A stretch of DNA of 64,000 bases from Anaerostipes hominis (ex Lee et al. 2021). GTDB taxonomy: Bacteria > Bacillota > Clostridia > Lachnospirales > Lachnospiraceae. Below, piece by piece: positions 9,527 through 18,703 of this stretch; position 1 is the stretch's first letter; the number at the start of each line of letters is the position of its first letter. Location of the stretch: assembly GCF_002270485.1 (NCBI RefSeq), contig NZ_NQOG01000008.1, positions 62,001 through 126,000 of the forward strand, given 5' to 3'. The position numbers and the translations under genes are program-made. Under the pieces are notes generated by a model. It did no database searches and was not told where the DNA came from. It was given only the letters and a program-made list of their open reading frames with translations.

Positions 9527-10954
9527 ATGGACATAGAACGTTTTGACAAGTTAGGAGAAGAGTGCGGCGTCTTCGGAGTCTATGATTTTGACGGCAATGA
9601 CGTGGCTTCTACGATTTATTATGGTTTATTTGCGCTTCAGCACCGGGGACAGGAAAGCTGCGGGATCGCGGTTTCCGATACCAATGGTCCGAAAAGGAAG
9701 GTTTCTTCCAGGAAGGGTATGGGACTCTGTAATGAAGTCTTTACCCAGGAGTCTTTAGGCGAACTGAAAGGCGATATCGGTGTCGGCCATGTGAGGTATT
9801 CTACTGCAGGACAGAGCTGTCCCGAGAATGCGCAGCCGCTCGTATTAAATTATGTCAAAGGTACTCTGGGTCTGGCCCACAACGGTAATCTGATCAATGC
9901 GCTGGAGTTAAGGCATGAACTGGAATATTCCGGAGCTATTTTTCAGACGACCATAGATTCTGAAGTGATCGCTTACCATATTGCCAGGGAGAGGGTCAAT
10001 ACCCACAGTGTGGAAGACGCAGTGGCAAAGGCCATCCGCAAGATAAAGGGCGCATACTCTCTTGTGGTGATGTCTCCGAGGAAGCTCATTGGGGCAAGAG
10101 ATCCATATGGCTTTAAGCCGCTCTGCATCGGAAAGAGAGACAATGCCTATATCCTGGCGTCCGAGACCTGTGCTCTGGACACGGTAGGCGCTGAGTTTGT
10201 CCGGGATGTGGAGCCGGGTGAGATCGTTACGATCACAAAAGACGGCATTCAGTCGGACTGCAGTATGTGCCTTCCAAAGGGCGAAGCTGCCAGATGTGTC
10301 TTTGAATACATTTATTTTGCGCGGCCGGACAGCTGTATCGACGGAGTCAGCGTGTACCAGTCAAGACTTCAGGCGGGAAAATATCTGGCGATCGATTCGC
10401 CGGTGGATGCGGACGTCGTCGTGGGAGTGCCGGAATCCGGCAATGCCGCTGCACTGGGCTACTCTCTGGAATCGGGGATCCCTTATGGAACAGCTTTCGT
10501 GAAGAATACTTATGTGGGACGAACATTTATCAAACCGAAGCAGAGCAGCCGGGAGTCCAGCGTGCAGGTTAAGCTGAATGTCTTAAAAGAATCTGTAAGA
10601 GGAAAGAGAGTCATCATGATCGACGACTCTATCGTCCGGGGTACAACCAGCGACCGGATCATCTCCATGCTCAGAGAGGCGGGAGCCAGTGAGGTCCACG
10701 TAAGAATCAGTTCTCCGCCGTTCTTATGGCCGTGTTATTTTGGGACCGATGTTCCTGCCAGAGAGCAGCTGATAGCGTATAACCGAAGTATTGATGAAAT
10801 TTGTGATCTGATTGGAGCGGACAGCCTGGGATACTTAAAGACTGAGAGATTGGAACAGCTCTCTGAGGGGCTGTCGATCTGCAAAGGCTGTTTTACGGGA
10901 GAATATCCGATGGAACCGCCGAAGGAAGATATCCGCGGAGATTATGATAAATAA
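9527..10954 (+). CDS. purF: amidophosphoribosyltransferase
   Basis: PurF commits PRPP to purine synthesis. The protein has 475 residues from the ATG at 9527 (AGAGAGG upstream). A longer in-frame extension to 9389 overlaps purC and is not homologous. The N-terminal propeptide MDIERFDKLGEE precedes Cys12, the expected class II glutaminase nucleophile after cleavage, in CGVFG. ALQHRGQESCGIA and GHVRYSTAG belong to the glutaminase domain, and VIMIDDSIVRGTT is the PRPP-binding loop. C-terminal cysteines (SICKGCFTG) fit the Fe-S-containing Bacillus-type enzyme. The gene lies between purC and purB. Confidence 0.97.
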   Translation: MDIERFDKLGEECGVFGVYDFDGNDVASTIYYGLFALQHRGQESCGIAVSDTNGPKRKVSSRKGMGLCNEVFTQESLGELKGDIGVGHVRYSTAGQSCPENAQPLVLNYVKGTLGLAHNGNLINALELRHELEYSGAIFQTTIDSEVIAYHIARERVNTHSVEDAVAKAIRKIKGAYSLVVMSPRKLIGARDPYGFKPLCIGKRDNAYILASETCALDTVGAEFVRDVEPGEIVTITKDGIQSDCSMCLPKGEAARCVFEYIYFARPDSCIDGVSVYQSRLQAGKYLAIDSPVDADVVVGVPESGNAAALGYSLESGIPYGTAFVKNTYVGRTFIKPKQSSRESSVQVKLNVLKESVRGKRVIMIDDSIVRGTTSDRIISMLREAGASEVHVRISSPPFLWPCYFGTDVPAREQLIAYNRSIDEICDLIGADSLGYLKTERLEQLSEGLSICKGCFTGEYPMEPPKEDIRGDYDK

Positions 10955-10966
10955 GGAGAAGAATTC

Positions 10967-12397
10967 ATGAACAATAAATATCAGAGCCCCTTATCCGAAC
11001 GATATGCCAGTAAAGAGATGCAGTATATCTTTTCACCGGATATGAAGTTCAAAACATGGAGGAAACTGTGGATCGCACTGGCCGAAGTGGAAAAGGAACT
11101 GGGACTTTCTATTACACAGGAACAGATCGACGAGCTGAAAGAACATGCGGAAGACATTAACTATGATGTTGCAAAAGAGCGTGAGAAGTTAGTCCGCCAT
11201 GATGTGATGTCCCATGTTTATGCCTATGGAGAGCAGTGCCCTAATGCTAAAGGGATTATCCATCTGGGAGCTACTTCTTGCTATGTTGGAGACAATACTG
11301 ACATTATCATCATGACAGAGGCATTAAAGCTTGTGAAGAAAAAGCTTGTGAACGTGATTGCTGAGCTTTCCAAGTTTGCTGTAGAATACAAAGACCTTCC
11401 GACCCTTGGTTTTACGCATTTCCAGCCTGCACAGCCGACAACAGTCGGAAAACGGGCAAGCCTCTGGCTGATGGATCTTGTGTATGATCTGGAGGATCTT
11501 GACCATGTTATCGATAATATGCGTCTTCTCGGGTCCAAGGGAACGACTGGGACTCAGGCAAGCTTTTTGGAACTGTTTGAGGGAGACCACGGCACGATCA
11601 AAAAGATCGACGGTATGATTGCTGAAAAGATGGGATTTGACAAGTGCCAGCCGGTATCCGGACAGACCTATTCAAGAAAGATCGACTCCAGAGTACTGAA
11701 TATATTAAGCGGCATCGCACAGTCTGCCCATAAGTTCTCCAATGATATCCGCCTCCTCCAGCATTTGAAGGAGGTAGAGGAGCCGTTTGAGAAGAATCAG
11801 ATCGGATCTTCCGCTATGGCATACAAGAGAAATCCGATGAGAAGCGAACGTATGGCTTCCCTGGCTGACTATGTGATCTCAGATGCCATGAATCCTGCGC
11901 TGGTAGCTTCTACCCAGTGGTTTGAGAGAACTCTGGATGACTCAGCCAATAAGCGTCTTTCTGTGCCGGAAGGATTCCTTGCTATTGACGGCATTCTGGA
12001 TCTGTACCTGAATGTCGTGGATGGTCTGGTCGTTTATCCTAAGGTTATTGAAAGCCGCCTCATGAAAGAACTTCCGTTTATGGCAACGGAAAATATCATG
12101 ATGGACGCAGTAAAAGCAGGCGGAGACCGCCAGGAACTTCATGAGAAGATCCGTGTACATTCTATGGCGGCCGGGAAAATAGTCAAAGAAGAAGGAAAAG
12201 AAAACGACCTGTTGGAGAGAATCGCGAACGATCCTTCCTTCGGAATGACGATGGAACAGCTGGAAGCGATTATGGAACCGAAAAATTTCGTGGGACGTGC
12301 ACCGCAGCAGACAGAGGAATTTGTCAGTGAAGTTATAAAGCCGATCCTGGATGAAAATAAAGAAATGCTCGGTATGACAGCCGAGATCACGGTATAG
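10967..12397 (+). CDS. purB: adenylosuccinate lyase
   Basis: PurB cleaves SAICAR and adenylosuccinate, releasing fumarate. This 476-residue member of the aspartase/fumarase superfamily has the signature loop SSAMAYKRNPMRSE with the catalytic serine, and HLGATSCYVGDN and TLGFTHFQPAQPTT in the other active-site strands. It lies 12 nt after purF with a GGAGAAG ribosome site and is followed by a terminator. It acts upstream and downstream in the same pathway as the distant purA at 39475. Confidence 0.97.
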   Translation: MNNKYQSPLSERYASKEMQYIFSPDMKFKTWRKLWIALAEVEKELGLSITQEQIDELKEHAEDINYDVAKEREKLVRHDVMSHVYAYGEQCPNAKGIIHLGATSCYVGDNTDIIIMTEALKLVKKKLVNVIAELSKFAVEYKDLPTLGFTHFQPAQPTTVGKRASLWLMDLVYDLEDLDHVIDNMRLLGSKGTTGTQASFLELFEGDHGTIKKIDGMIAEKMGFDKCQPVSGQTYSRKIDSRVLNILSGIAQSAHKFSNDIRLLQHLKEVEEPFEKNQIGSSAMAYKRNPMRSERMASLADYVISDAMNPALVASTQWFERTLDDSANKRLSVPEGFLAIDGILDLYLNVVDGLVVYPKVIESRLMKELPFMATENIMMDAVKAGGDRQELHEKIRVHSMAAGKIVKEEGKENDLLERIANDPSFGMTMEQLEAIMEPKNFVGRAPQQTEEFVSEVIKPILDENKEMLGMTAEITV

Positions 12398-12410
12398 TAT
12401 TCATATGACG

Positions 12411-12440
12411 GAAAGCTCCTTTTAAAAGGGGCTTTTCTCT
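12411..12440 (+). terminator. intrinsic terminator after purB
   Basis: AAAGCTCCTTTT pairs with AAAAGGGGCTTT (one G-T pair), followed by TCTCTGC. It ends the pur operon. Confidence 0.6.
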
Positions 12441-12457
12441 GCTTATAGGGGATGATA

Positions 12458-13135
12458 ATGTATTATTTTATTGTAAATCCAAATGCAGGGTCCGGCAATG
12501 ACTTTGCCAGGGGGATGGGGTATTCAAAAGACCCGAAAGAGAGGCTCAGGAGCATTTTAGCAGATGAGAACGGGGCCGTGATCAATGTGGGAAACACTTT
12601 TGCTCCCGATGACTCCGGGTGTTTCCTCGTCAGCTCCGGGATAGGATATGACGCACGGGTGTGCCATATGGTCAATCACGCAAAGACAAAAAAGCTGATG
12701 AACCGGCTCCACATGGGAAAACTGACTTATCTGGGGATCGGTCTTCGCGGCCTGTTTGCGGCTGAACTGTTTGCGGTGCGCCTGGTTCTTGATGATTCCA
12801 GAGAAGAAATATTTCATGATGTGCTGTTTGCATCGGTCCATAACCTGCCTTATGAGGGCGGGGGCCTGAAATTTTCACCGGATGCCCGGCCGGATGACGG
12901 TTTTCTGAATCTGTGTATTGTGGCAGGCATATCAAAGGCAAAGATGATTCGTCTGCTGTCCAAAGTACCAGGGGGAAAGCATATTGGCTGTCCGGGTGTT
13001 TACAGCTTCCGCTGCCGGAAGGCAGAATTTTTTATGGAGAAACCTCAATTCTTTCATATGGACGGAGAAGTGCCTGGGCAGTTCTGCCACGTGACGGCAG
13101 GGATCGGTTCTGAAGATTTGAAGATTTTGGGCTGA
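12458..13135 (+). pseudogene. diacylglycerol-kinase/YegS-family protein with internal deletion of the catalytic region
   Basis: The 225-residue product opens with the family start YYFIVNPNAGSG and then jumps straight to NDFARGMGYSKDPKERL. In intact lipid kinases that sequence follows the P-x-GSGNDFARG nucleotide loop about 80-100 residues later. The GGDGT catalytic motif and most of the N-terminal ATP-binding lobe are therefore missing. The C-terminal beta-sandwich is complete (SSGIGYDARVC, GGGLKFSPDARPDDG, FHMDGE). The seam lies at GGGTCCGGC (12488-12496), where both GSG motifs would coincide, consistent with deletion between short direct repeats. The frame is preserved, so the gene looks intact by length alone, but kinase activity is not expected. 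Confidence 0.8.
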
Positions 13136-13206
13136 CCGGAGGAGTAAAAATGTCCCGGTCTGTAAATCCTAACAGGGACAATGATTTACAGAGAGGAAGG
13201 GATCAG

Positions 13207-14811
13207 ATGGACAGGATATACTATAACGGGAATATTCTCACAATGGAAGACACCCAGACAGAGCCGGAGGCGGTTTTGATATCGGACGGGATCATTGCAT
13301 TCACAGGAAGCCTGGAAGAAGCAGTGAGGGCTGCGCAGCATCCGGAGATGATAGATCTTAACGGGAAGACCCTGATGCCGGCGTTTATAGACGGACACAG
13401 TCATATTTCTCTTGTGGCACAGTTTTCACAGTTTGCAGATTTGTCCGGATGCGAAAGCTTTTCAGATATCAAAATGCGCCTGGCTGCATTTCAGAAGGAA
13501 AAAAAGATTGGTGCAGGCGGGGCTGTCATAGGTGTGGGGTATGACCACAATTTTCTGGAAGAAAAGAAGCACCCGGATAAACATATATTGGATGAAGTGT
13601 CAGATCAAGTACCCGTATTTGTCCTGCATGCGTCCGGGCATATGGGGGTTGGAAATTCAGTTTTATTAAAAGAGTCAGGGATCGACGCGTCGACACCGAA
13701 TATGGAAGGCTCCAGATTTGGCAGGATACCGGGAACTATGGAACCGGACGGGTATGCGGAAGAGACGAAGGCACTGAACCTGCTTCTGGCTCAGGTATAT
13801 GCAAAGATTCCAAGGGACCCGAAAGCACAGATAGAGAAAGCCCAGGAACTTTACCTGTCCTATGGAATTACTACGGTTCAGGACGGTGCGGCATCCGGAC
13901 AGGATGTGGAGGCTTTATTTGAGGCTGCGAAAGAGGGGCTGCTGAAAGCAGACGTGGTTTCTTATGTTCTCGTCGGTGAAGAACCTGAAAAGCTGGAGCG
14001 GGAATATGCAGAGCTTAAAAAAACATACTGGAATCACATGAAACTGGGCGGACGGAAAGTGATCCTGGACGGATCTCCACAGGGAAAGACCGCGTGGCTG
14101 TCGAAACCCTATGTGGGAGAAGAAAAGTACCGGGGATATCCGGCAATGGAACGGGAGAAAGTACAGAAATATGTCCGGGATGCCATAGAAAGCGGTGTAC
14201 AGATCCTCGCTCACTGCAACGGAGACGCGGCTTCTCAGCAGTGGATCGACAGTTTTGAAAACGCTATGGAACAGTGCGGTGTCTCAAAAGACGATGATTT
14301 GAGGCCGGTCATGATCCACTGTCAGACAGTGCGGAAAGATCAGCTTCTCAGGATGAAAAACATTGGTATGATCCCGTCTATGTTTGTAGACCATGTTTAC
14401 TACTGGGGTGACATTCATTTAAAGAATCTGGGAGAAGAAAGGGCAGAAGCCATAAGTCCTGCCAAGTCTGCATTTGAGCAGGGGCTTTGTGTGAATTTTC
14501 ATCAGGATGCGCCGGTGGTTCCTCCGGACATGCTGCATACGGTGTGGTGTGCAGCAAGCCGCATGACCCGGGAAGGAAAGAGCCTGGGAGAAGAGGAGCG
14601 GGTCAGTGTCTATGAGGCGCTGAAAGCCGTGACGATCAACGGGGCCTATGCTTATTTTGAAGAAGACAAAAAAGGGAGTATAGCCGAAGGAAAAATTGCA
14701 GACCTTGTGATCCTCGATCGGAATCCACTGAAAACACCTATCTCAGAACTGAAAGACATCAAGGTGACGGAGACGTTGAAGGAGGGAGAGACTGTGTACC
14801 GGAAACGCTAG
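13207..14811 (+). CDS. amidohydrolase, YtcJ-like family
   Basis: This 534-residue metal-dependent hydrolase of the amidohydrolase superfamily shows the YtcJ-like pattern. The start IYYNGNILTMEDTQ is followed by a short beta domain and FIDGHSHISL (the HxH metal motif at the end of strand 1). Later come ILAHCNGDAA, VMIHCQTV and the late acidic FHQDAPVVPP, with a C-terminal SIAEGKIADLVILDRNPL closing the beta domain. Substrates of the family are mostly unknown N-acyl or cyclic amides. The ATG at 13207 fits homologues and has GAGGAAGG upstream. An alternative ATG at 13150 with GGAGGAG would add 19 hydrophilic residues. Confidence 0.85.
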   Translation: MDRIYYNGNILTMEDTQTEPEAVLISDGIIAFTGSLEEAVRAAQHPEMIDLNGKTLMPAFIDGHSHISLVAQFSQFADLSGCESFSDIKMRLAAFQKEKKIGAGGAVIGVGYDHNFLEEKKHPDKHILDEVSDQVPVFVLHASGHMGVGNSVLLKESGIDASTPNMEGSRFGRIPGTMEPDGYAEETKALNLLLAQVYAKIPRDPKAQIEKAQELYLSYGITTVQDGAASGQDVEALFEAAKEGLLKADVVSYVLVGEEPEKLEREYAELKKTYWNHMKLGGRKVILDGSPQGKTAWLSKPYVGEEKYRGYPAMEREKVQKYVRDAIESGVQILAHCNGDAASQQWIDSFENAMEQCGVSKDDDLRPVMIHCQTVRKDQLLRMKNIGMIPSMFVDHVYYWGDIHLKNLGEERAEAISPAKSAFEQGLCVNFHQDAPVVPPDMLHTVWCAASRMTREGKSLGEEERVSVYEALKAVTINGAYAYFEEDKKGSIAEGKIADLVILDRNPLKTPISELKDIKVTETLKEGETVYRKR

Positions 14812-15887
14812 GTGTTCCTGGCTTTTCCGGTACTTTTTCTTTTGACGATGAACGGCTCAAACTCAAGTTTTGTCACGAAGCTCCTCGGCCTGTTTTTCGT
14901 CTTGGATTCCCTGTGTCTCACTATGATATCCACTGCCTCCCGCCCCTTGGCCTCGATAGAGTGTTCCACCGTTGTGAGGGAGATCCTTCGCATGTCTGCC
15001 ATGGGAATGTTGTCAAAGCCGCAGACAGAAAAATCGTTCGGAACCTTGTACTTCATATCAAAAAGGGCATCTAAGATTCCCAGGGCGACCATGTCGTTGT
15101 AGGCCACAAATGCAGTGGAATCTGTTCCCTCGGTAAGGATTTCTTTGGTCAGGTTAAAGCCGCAGGAATACTCCAGCATGTTCGGGGAAAGGGTGTTGTA
15201 CTCACCGGTCGACACAGAGCGGCAGGTGACATTTTCCGGATCAAAGCCATGCTCATAGAAGGCTTTTTTCAGTCCCTCAAAGCGCTTGGACCGGGAACGC
15301 TCGATCGTACTCATGGGCGTTGAAACGTAGGTGATTTTTCGGTGTCCGAGAGAGAGCAGGTGCTCTGCTACCAGATAAGCCGGTTTGGTGCTGCTGACAT
15401 GGATGGAGTCAAACATGATGTCGTCATTTTTGTCTCCGATGTTGATCACGGGGATATGTTTGGACATTTCATTTACATCCTCAAGCCACGAAGTCGGGTA
15501 CAGGTAGACGATGCCCGCCGCGTCAAAATCCTGGATCATATTCAGGTAGAACTGCTCGGTGTTGGGATTCCTCAGAGTAGGGGCCGCGAAAGTGACATAT
15601 CCGTAGTCGTGAGCGCGCTCTGTGATAGAATGGACAAGAATCGAATAGTAGTGATTGGATAAGAAAGGACACATGATGACAATCACTTTGGAAAGCCCGA
15701 CCAACTGAGCTTCCTTCTTTTTCTTTTTTTCATATCCGAGTTCCTTTGCCGCATTTAAAACTTTGAGCCTTGTTTCCTCAGAAAAAGATACATTGTTTTT
15801 TTTGTTCAGAATCATTGACACTGCGGACTGGGAAACATTTGCATATCTTGCGATATCTTTTGTAGTAACCTTTTTTTTTGAAGCCAT
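14808..15887 (-). CDS. LacI-family transcriptional regulator
   Basis: This 359-residue protein has an N-terminal LacI helix-turn-helix (TTKDIARYANVSQSAVSMILN) with hinge, then a periplasmic-binding-protein-like effector domain (VIVIMCPFLSNHYYSILVHS, LGHRKITYVSTPMS, AYNDMVALGILDAL, VCGFDNIPMAD). TAGGAGGA lies just upstream of the ATG. It is divergent from the transaldolase/transketolase operon, and the shared 329-nt region holds several AT-rich near-palindromes that may be its operators. The effector is probably a sugar or sugar phosphate of the pentose pathway (inference from context). It overlaps the convergent amidohydrolase stop by 4 nt. Confidence 0.93.
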   Translation of the reverse strand: MASKKKVTTKDIARYANVSQSAVSMILNKKNNVSFSEETRLKVLNAAKELGYEKKKKKEAQLVGLSKVIVIMCPFLSNHYYSILVHSITERAHDYGYVTFAAPTLRNPNTEQFYLNMIQDFDAAGIVYLYPTSWLEDVNEMSKHIPVINIGDKNDDIMFDSIHVSSTKPAYLVAEHLLSLGHRKITYVSTPMSTIERSRSKRFEGLKKAFYEHGFDPENVTCRSVSTGEYNTLSPNMLEYSCGFNLTKEILTEGTDSTAFVAYNDMVALGILDALFDMKYKVPNDFSVCGFDNIPMADMRRISLTTVEHSIEAKGREAVDIIVRHRESKTKNRPRSFVTKLEFEPFIVKRKSTGKARNT

Positions 15888-15911
15888 AAATCCTCCTAAT
15901 CAAAAAAATAT

Positions 15912-16103
15912 TTATTAATTAATATTCATTAATAAAAACGAGATATATTACTAATAAAATAAAAAATATTAATTGCCTGACAAAAGCATAACATAAATGG
16001 AATAGAAAAAACAGATAAAACCTAGGTTTTTTTTGATGGGTGAATTTGGTATACAATAACCATAAATTTTCGGCTATTAATAAACCATAAAATTATTAAT
16101 AAA
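15912..16103. promoter_or_regulatory. cluster of ATTAATAAA-type operator candidates
   Basis: The 329-nt gap 15888-16216 between the LacI gene and the transaldolase gene has no ORF. It contains repeated ATTAATAAA motifs at 15928-15936, 16076-16084 and 16095-16103, plus a TTATTAATTAATA element from 15912. The last two copies form TATTAATAAA direct repeats exactly 19 bp apart, upstream of the promoter at 16141. They are candidates for the divergent LacI regulator, but AT-richness makes chance recurrence possible. Confidence 0.4.
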
Positions 16104-16140
16104 TTCACTTTAAATCGCATAAACACTGGGGTTTAAGAGT

Positions 16141-16170
16141 TTGACAAACCGGGGGGATACATGGTTAAAT
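16141..16170 (+). promoter_or_regulatory. promoter of the transaldolase-transketolase operon
   Basis: Consensus TTGACA (16141-16146), 18-bp spacer and TTAAAT (16165-16170) lie about 47 nt before the ATG at 16217, which has TTAGGAGGAAG in front. Confidence 0.65.
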
Positions 16171-16216
16171 GATACCAGAGCAAAAGTGCAGCAATTCATT
16201 TTAGGAGGAAGATAAT

Positions 16217-16870
16217 ATGAGATTTTTTTTAGACACAGCAAATGTAGAAGACATTAAAAAAGCAAACGACATGGGTGTGATCTGCGGAGTAACAACAAAT
16301 CCGTCACTGATCGCTAAATCCGGAAGACAGTTTGAAGATGTCATCAAAGAAATCACTTCTATCGTAGACGGAGCTATCAGCGGGGAAGTCAAAGCGACGA
16401 CAACCGATGCAGAAGGAATGATCAAAGAGGGAAGAGAAATCGCAAAGATCCACCCGAACATGGTAGTTAAAATTCCTACAACTATAGAAGGGTTAAAGGC
16501 TACAAAAGTATTATCTTCTGAGGGAGTTAAGACAAACCTGACTCTCGTATTTAATCCGACACAGGCACTGCTTGCAGCAAGGGCAGGAGCTACATATGTT
16601 TCTCCATTCTTAGGAAGATTAGATGACATTTCTCAGAATGGTCTGGATCTGATTGCCGATATTGTTGAGATTTTTGAGGCAGGCGGAATTGATACACAGA
16701 TTATCTGTGCAAGTGTCCGCAATCCGATCCACGTAATCGAGTGTGCGAAGATGGGCGCAGACATCGCTACCGTACCTTACAATGTCATTGAGCAGATGAT
16801 GAACCATCCTCTGACAGACCAGGGAATCGCAAAATTCCAGGCAGACTATAAAGCAGTATTTGGAGAATAA
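16217..16870 (+). CDS. fsa: transaldolase-like fructose-6-phosphate aldolase (TalC/MipB family)
   Basis: This 217-residue short transaldolase has [15 protein letters not shown], the [13 protein letters not shown] loop, and the Schiff-base lysine in [26 protein letters not shown] and SPFLGRLDD complete the barrel. Family members act either as fructose-6-phosphate aldolase or as true transaldolase. The adjacent transketolase halves make transaldolase activity in the non-oxidative pentose phosphate pathway the more likely role. It is the first gene of the operon downstream of the LacI-flanked promoter. Confidence 0.93.
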   Translation: MRFFLDTANVEDIKKANDMGVICGVTTNPSLIAKSGRQFEDVIKEITSIVDGAISGEVKATTTDAEGMIKEGREIAKIHPNMVVKIPTTIEGLKATKVLSSEGVKTNLTLVFNPTQALLAARAGATYVSPFLGRLDDISQNGLDLIADIVEIFEAGGIDTQIICASVRNPIHVIECAKMGADIATVPYNVIEQMMNHPLTDQGIAKFQADYKAVFGE

Positions 16871-16888
16871 GAAAGGTTGGGAGAAAAA

Positions 16889-17710
16889 ATGACAGTGGCA
16901 GAATTACAAAAAACAGCCAATGAGATCCGTAAAGGGATCATAAAAGCGACACACGCTGCAAAATCCGGACATCCGGGCGGATCTTTATCATCCGCAGACA
17001 TGTTTGCATATTTATATTTTGAAGAGATGAACATTGATCCGGAAAATCCCAAGATGGAAGACAGAGACCGTTTCGTGCTGTCCAAGGGACATGTAGCGCC
17101 GGGACTTTACTCCACACTTGCAGAGAGAGGATTCTTCCCTAAAGAAGATTTACTCACACTGCGCCATATTGATTCTTATTTACAGGGACACCCTGACATG
17201 AAGAAAATCCCTGGAGTCGACATGTCCAGCGGATCTTTGGGACAGGGCATCTCCGCGGCAGTGGGAATGGCTGTGGCTGCAAAATTACAGGGAAAAGACT
17301 ACCGCACTTACACCCTGCTTGGTGACGGAGAGATCCAGGAAGGACAGGTATGGGAAGCTGCCATGAGCGCAGGGTTCAGAAAGCTTGACAACCTTGTTGT
17401 CATCGTGGACAACAACGGCCTTCAGATCGACGGAAAAGTTGACGATGTGTGTTCACCATATCCGATCGATACAAAATTTGAAGCGTTCAACTTCAATGTG
17501 ATTAATATCGACGGACATAACTTTGACGAGATTGCCGACGCACTGAAAAAAGCAAAAGAGTGCAAAGGGAAACCGACGGCTATCATCATGAAGACCGTCA
17601 AAGGAAAGGGAGTTTCCTTCATGGAAAATCAGGTCGGATGGCATGGTTCTGCTCCGAATGACGAACAATGTGAACAGGCATTGAATGAATTAGAGAAGGT
17701 GGGATGTTAA
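16889..17710 (+). CDS. transketolase N-terminal subunit
   Basis: This 273-residue protein corresponds to the thiamine-diphosphate-binding half of transketolase. It has HAAKSGHPGGSLSSAD, FVLSKGHVAPGLYS and the ThDP motif GDGEIQEGQVWEAAMSAG with the second part IVDNNGLQIDG. The split arrangement is common in Clostridia and archaea. The ATG at 16889 gives the family N-terminus and has GGTTGGGAG upstream, while the in-frame TTG at 16877 is not needed. It is 18 nt after the transaldolase and 1 nt before the C-terminal subunit. Confidence 0.95.
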   Translation: MTVAELQKTANEIRKGIIKATHAAKSGHPGGSLSSADMFAYLYFEEMNIDPENPKMEDRDRFVLSKGHVAPGLYSTLAERGFFPKEDLLTLRHIDSYLQGHPDMKKIPGVDMSSGSLGQGISAAVGMAVAAKLQGKDYRTYTLLGDGEIQEGQVWEAAMSAGFRKLDNLVVIVDNNGLQIDGKVDDVCSPYPIDTKFEAFNFNVINIDGHNFDEIADALKKAKECKGKPTAIIMKTVKGKGVSFMENQVGWHGSAPNDEQCEQALNELEKVGC

Positions 17711-17711
17711 G

Positions 17712-18650
17712 ATGGCAGATGTAAAGAAAATCGCAACCAGAGAAAGCTATGGAAATGCCCTGGCTGAATTAGGAAAAGAAAATCCAAACGTAGTAGTATT
17801 AGATGCCGATCTGGCAGCTGCTACCAAGACAGGCGTGTTTAAGAAGGAATTTCCGGAGCGTCATATTGACTGCGGTATCGCAGAGTGCAACATGGTGGGA
17901 ATGGGAGCAGGTCTTGCTGCCAGCGGTATGATCCCGTTTGTCAGCACATTTGCAATGTTCGCCGCAGGACGTGCATATGAGCAGGTAAGAAACGGTGTGG
18001 GATACCCTCACTTAAACGTAAAAATCGGGGCTACCCACGGCGGTATCTCCGTTGGAGAAGACGGTGCGACTCACCAGTGCTGCGAGGATGTGGCGTTAAT
18101 GCGCACAATCCCTGGGATGACGGTCATCGTGCCTTCCGATGATGTGGAAGCAAAGGCAGTTGTAAAGGCAGCAGCAGAACTTGACGGACCTGTATATATG
18201 AGATTCGGGCGTCTGGCTGTGCCTGTGATCAATGATACAGCAGACTATAAGTTTGAGATTGGAAAAGGTACTGTGTTAAGAGAAGGTACCGATGTGACCA
18301 TTATTGCAAACGGACTTTGTGTAGGTGAGAGTCTTGAAGCTGCTGAGAAGCTTGCTGCTGACGGAATCAATGCAAAAGTCATCAACATGGCAACGGTAAA
18401 GCCGCTGGATGATGAGCTGGTGATCGCCGCAGCAAAAGAGACTGGAAAAGTGGTTACAGTGGAAGAACACTCTGTGATCGGAGGACTCGGAAGCGCTGTA
18501 TGCGATGTGCTGAGCGAGAAAGCACCGACTCCGGTACTGAAACTTGGGGTACAGGATGTATTCGGACATTCAGGACCGGCAGTGGAACTGATCAAAGAAT
18601 TCGGACTGGACAGCGAAGGAATTTACAAGAGCGTGAAAGCGTTTGTATAG
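17712..18650 (+). CDS. transketolase C-terminal subunit
   Basis: This 312-residue protein completes the split transketolase. It has ATRESYGNALAELGKENPNVVVLDADLA, the catalytic glutamate in HIDCGIAECNMVGMGAGLA, STFAMFAAGRAYEQ, and a C-terminal transketolase domain (TIIANGLCVGESLEAA, VEEHSVIGGLGSAV). It starts immediately after the stop of the N-terminal subunit, so the two are translationally coupled. A strong terminator follows. Confidence 0.95.
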   Translation: MADVKKIATRESYGNALAELGKENPNVVVLDADLAAATKTGVFKKEFPERHIDCGIAECNMVGMGAGLAASGMIPFVSTFAMFAAGRAYEQVRNGVGYPHLNVKIGATHGGISVGEDGATHQCCEDVALMRTIPGMTVIVPSDDVEAKAVVKAAAELDGPVYMRFGRLAVPVINDTADYKFEIGKGTVLREGTDVTIIANGLCVGESLEAAEKLAADGINAKVINMATVKPLDDELVIAAAKETGKVVTVEEHSVIGGLGSAVCDVLSEKAPTPVLKLGVQDVFGHSGPAVELIKEFGLDSEGIYKSVKAFV

Positions 18651-18671
18651 AAAAAAATATTTTATAGGATT

Positions 18672-18703
18672 GAAAAAGAGATCTCAGTTGAGGTCTCTTT
18701 TTT
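18672..18703 (+). terminator. intrinsic terminator after transketolase
   Basis: AAAAAGAGATCTCA and the near-complement GAGGTCTCTTTTTT form a hairpin with a GTT loop and a U tract. Confidence 0.8.
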
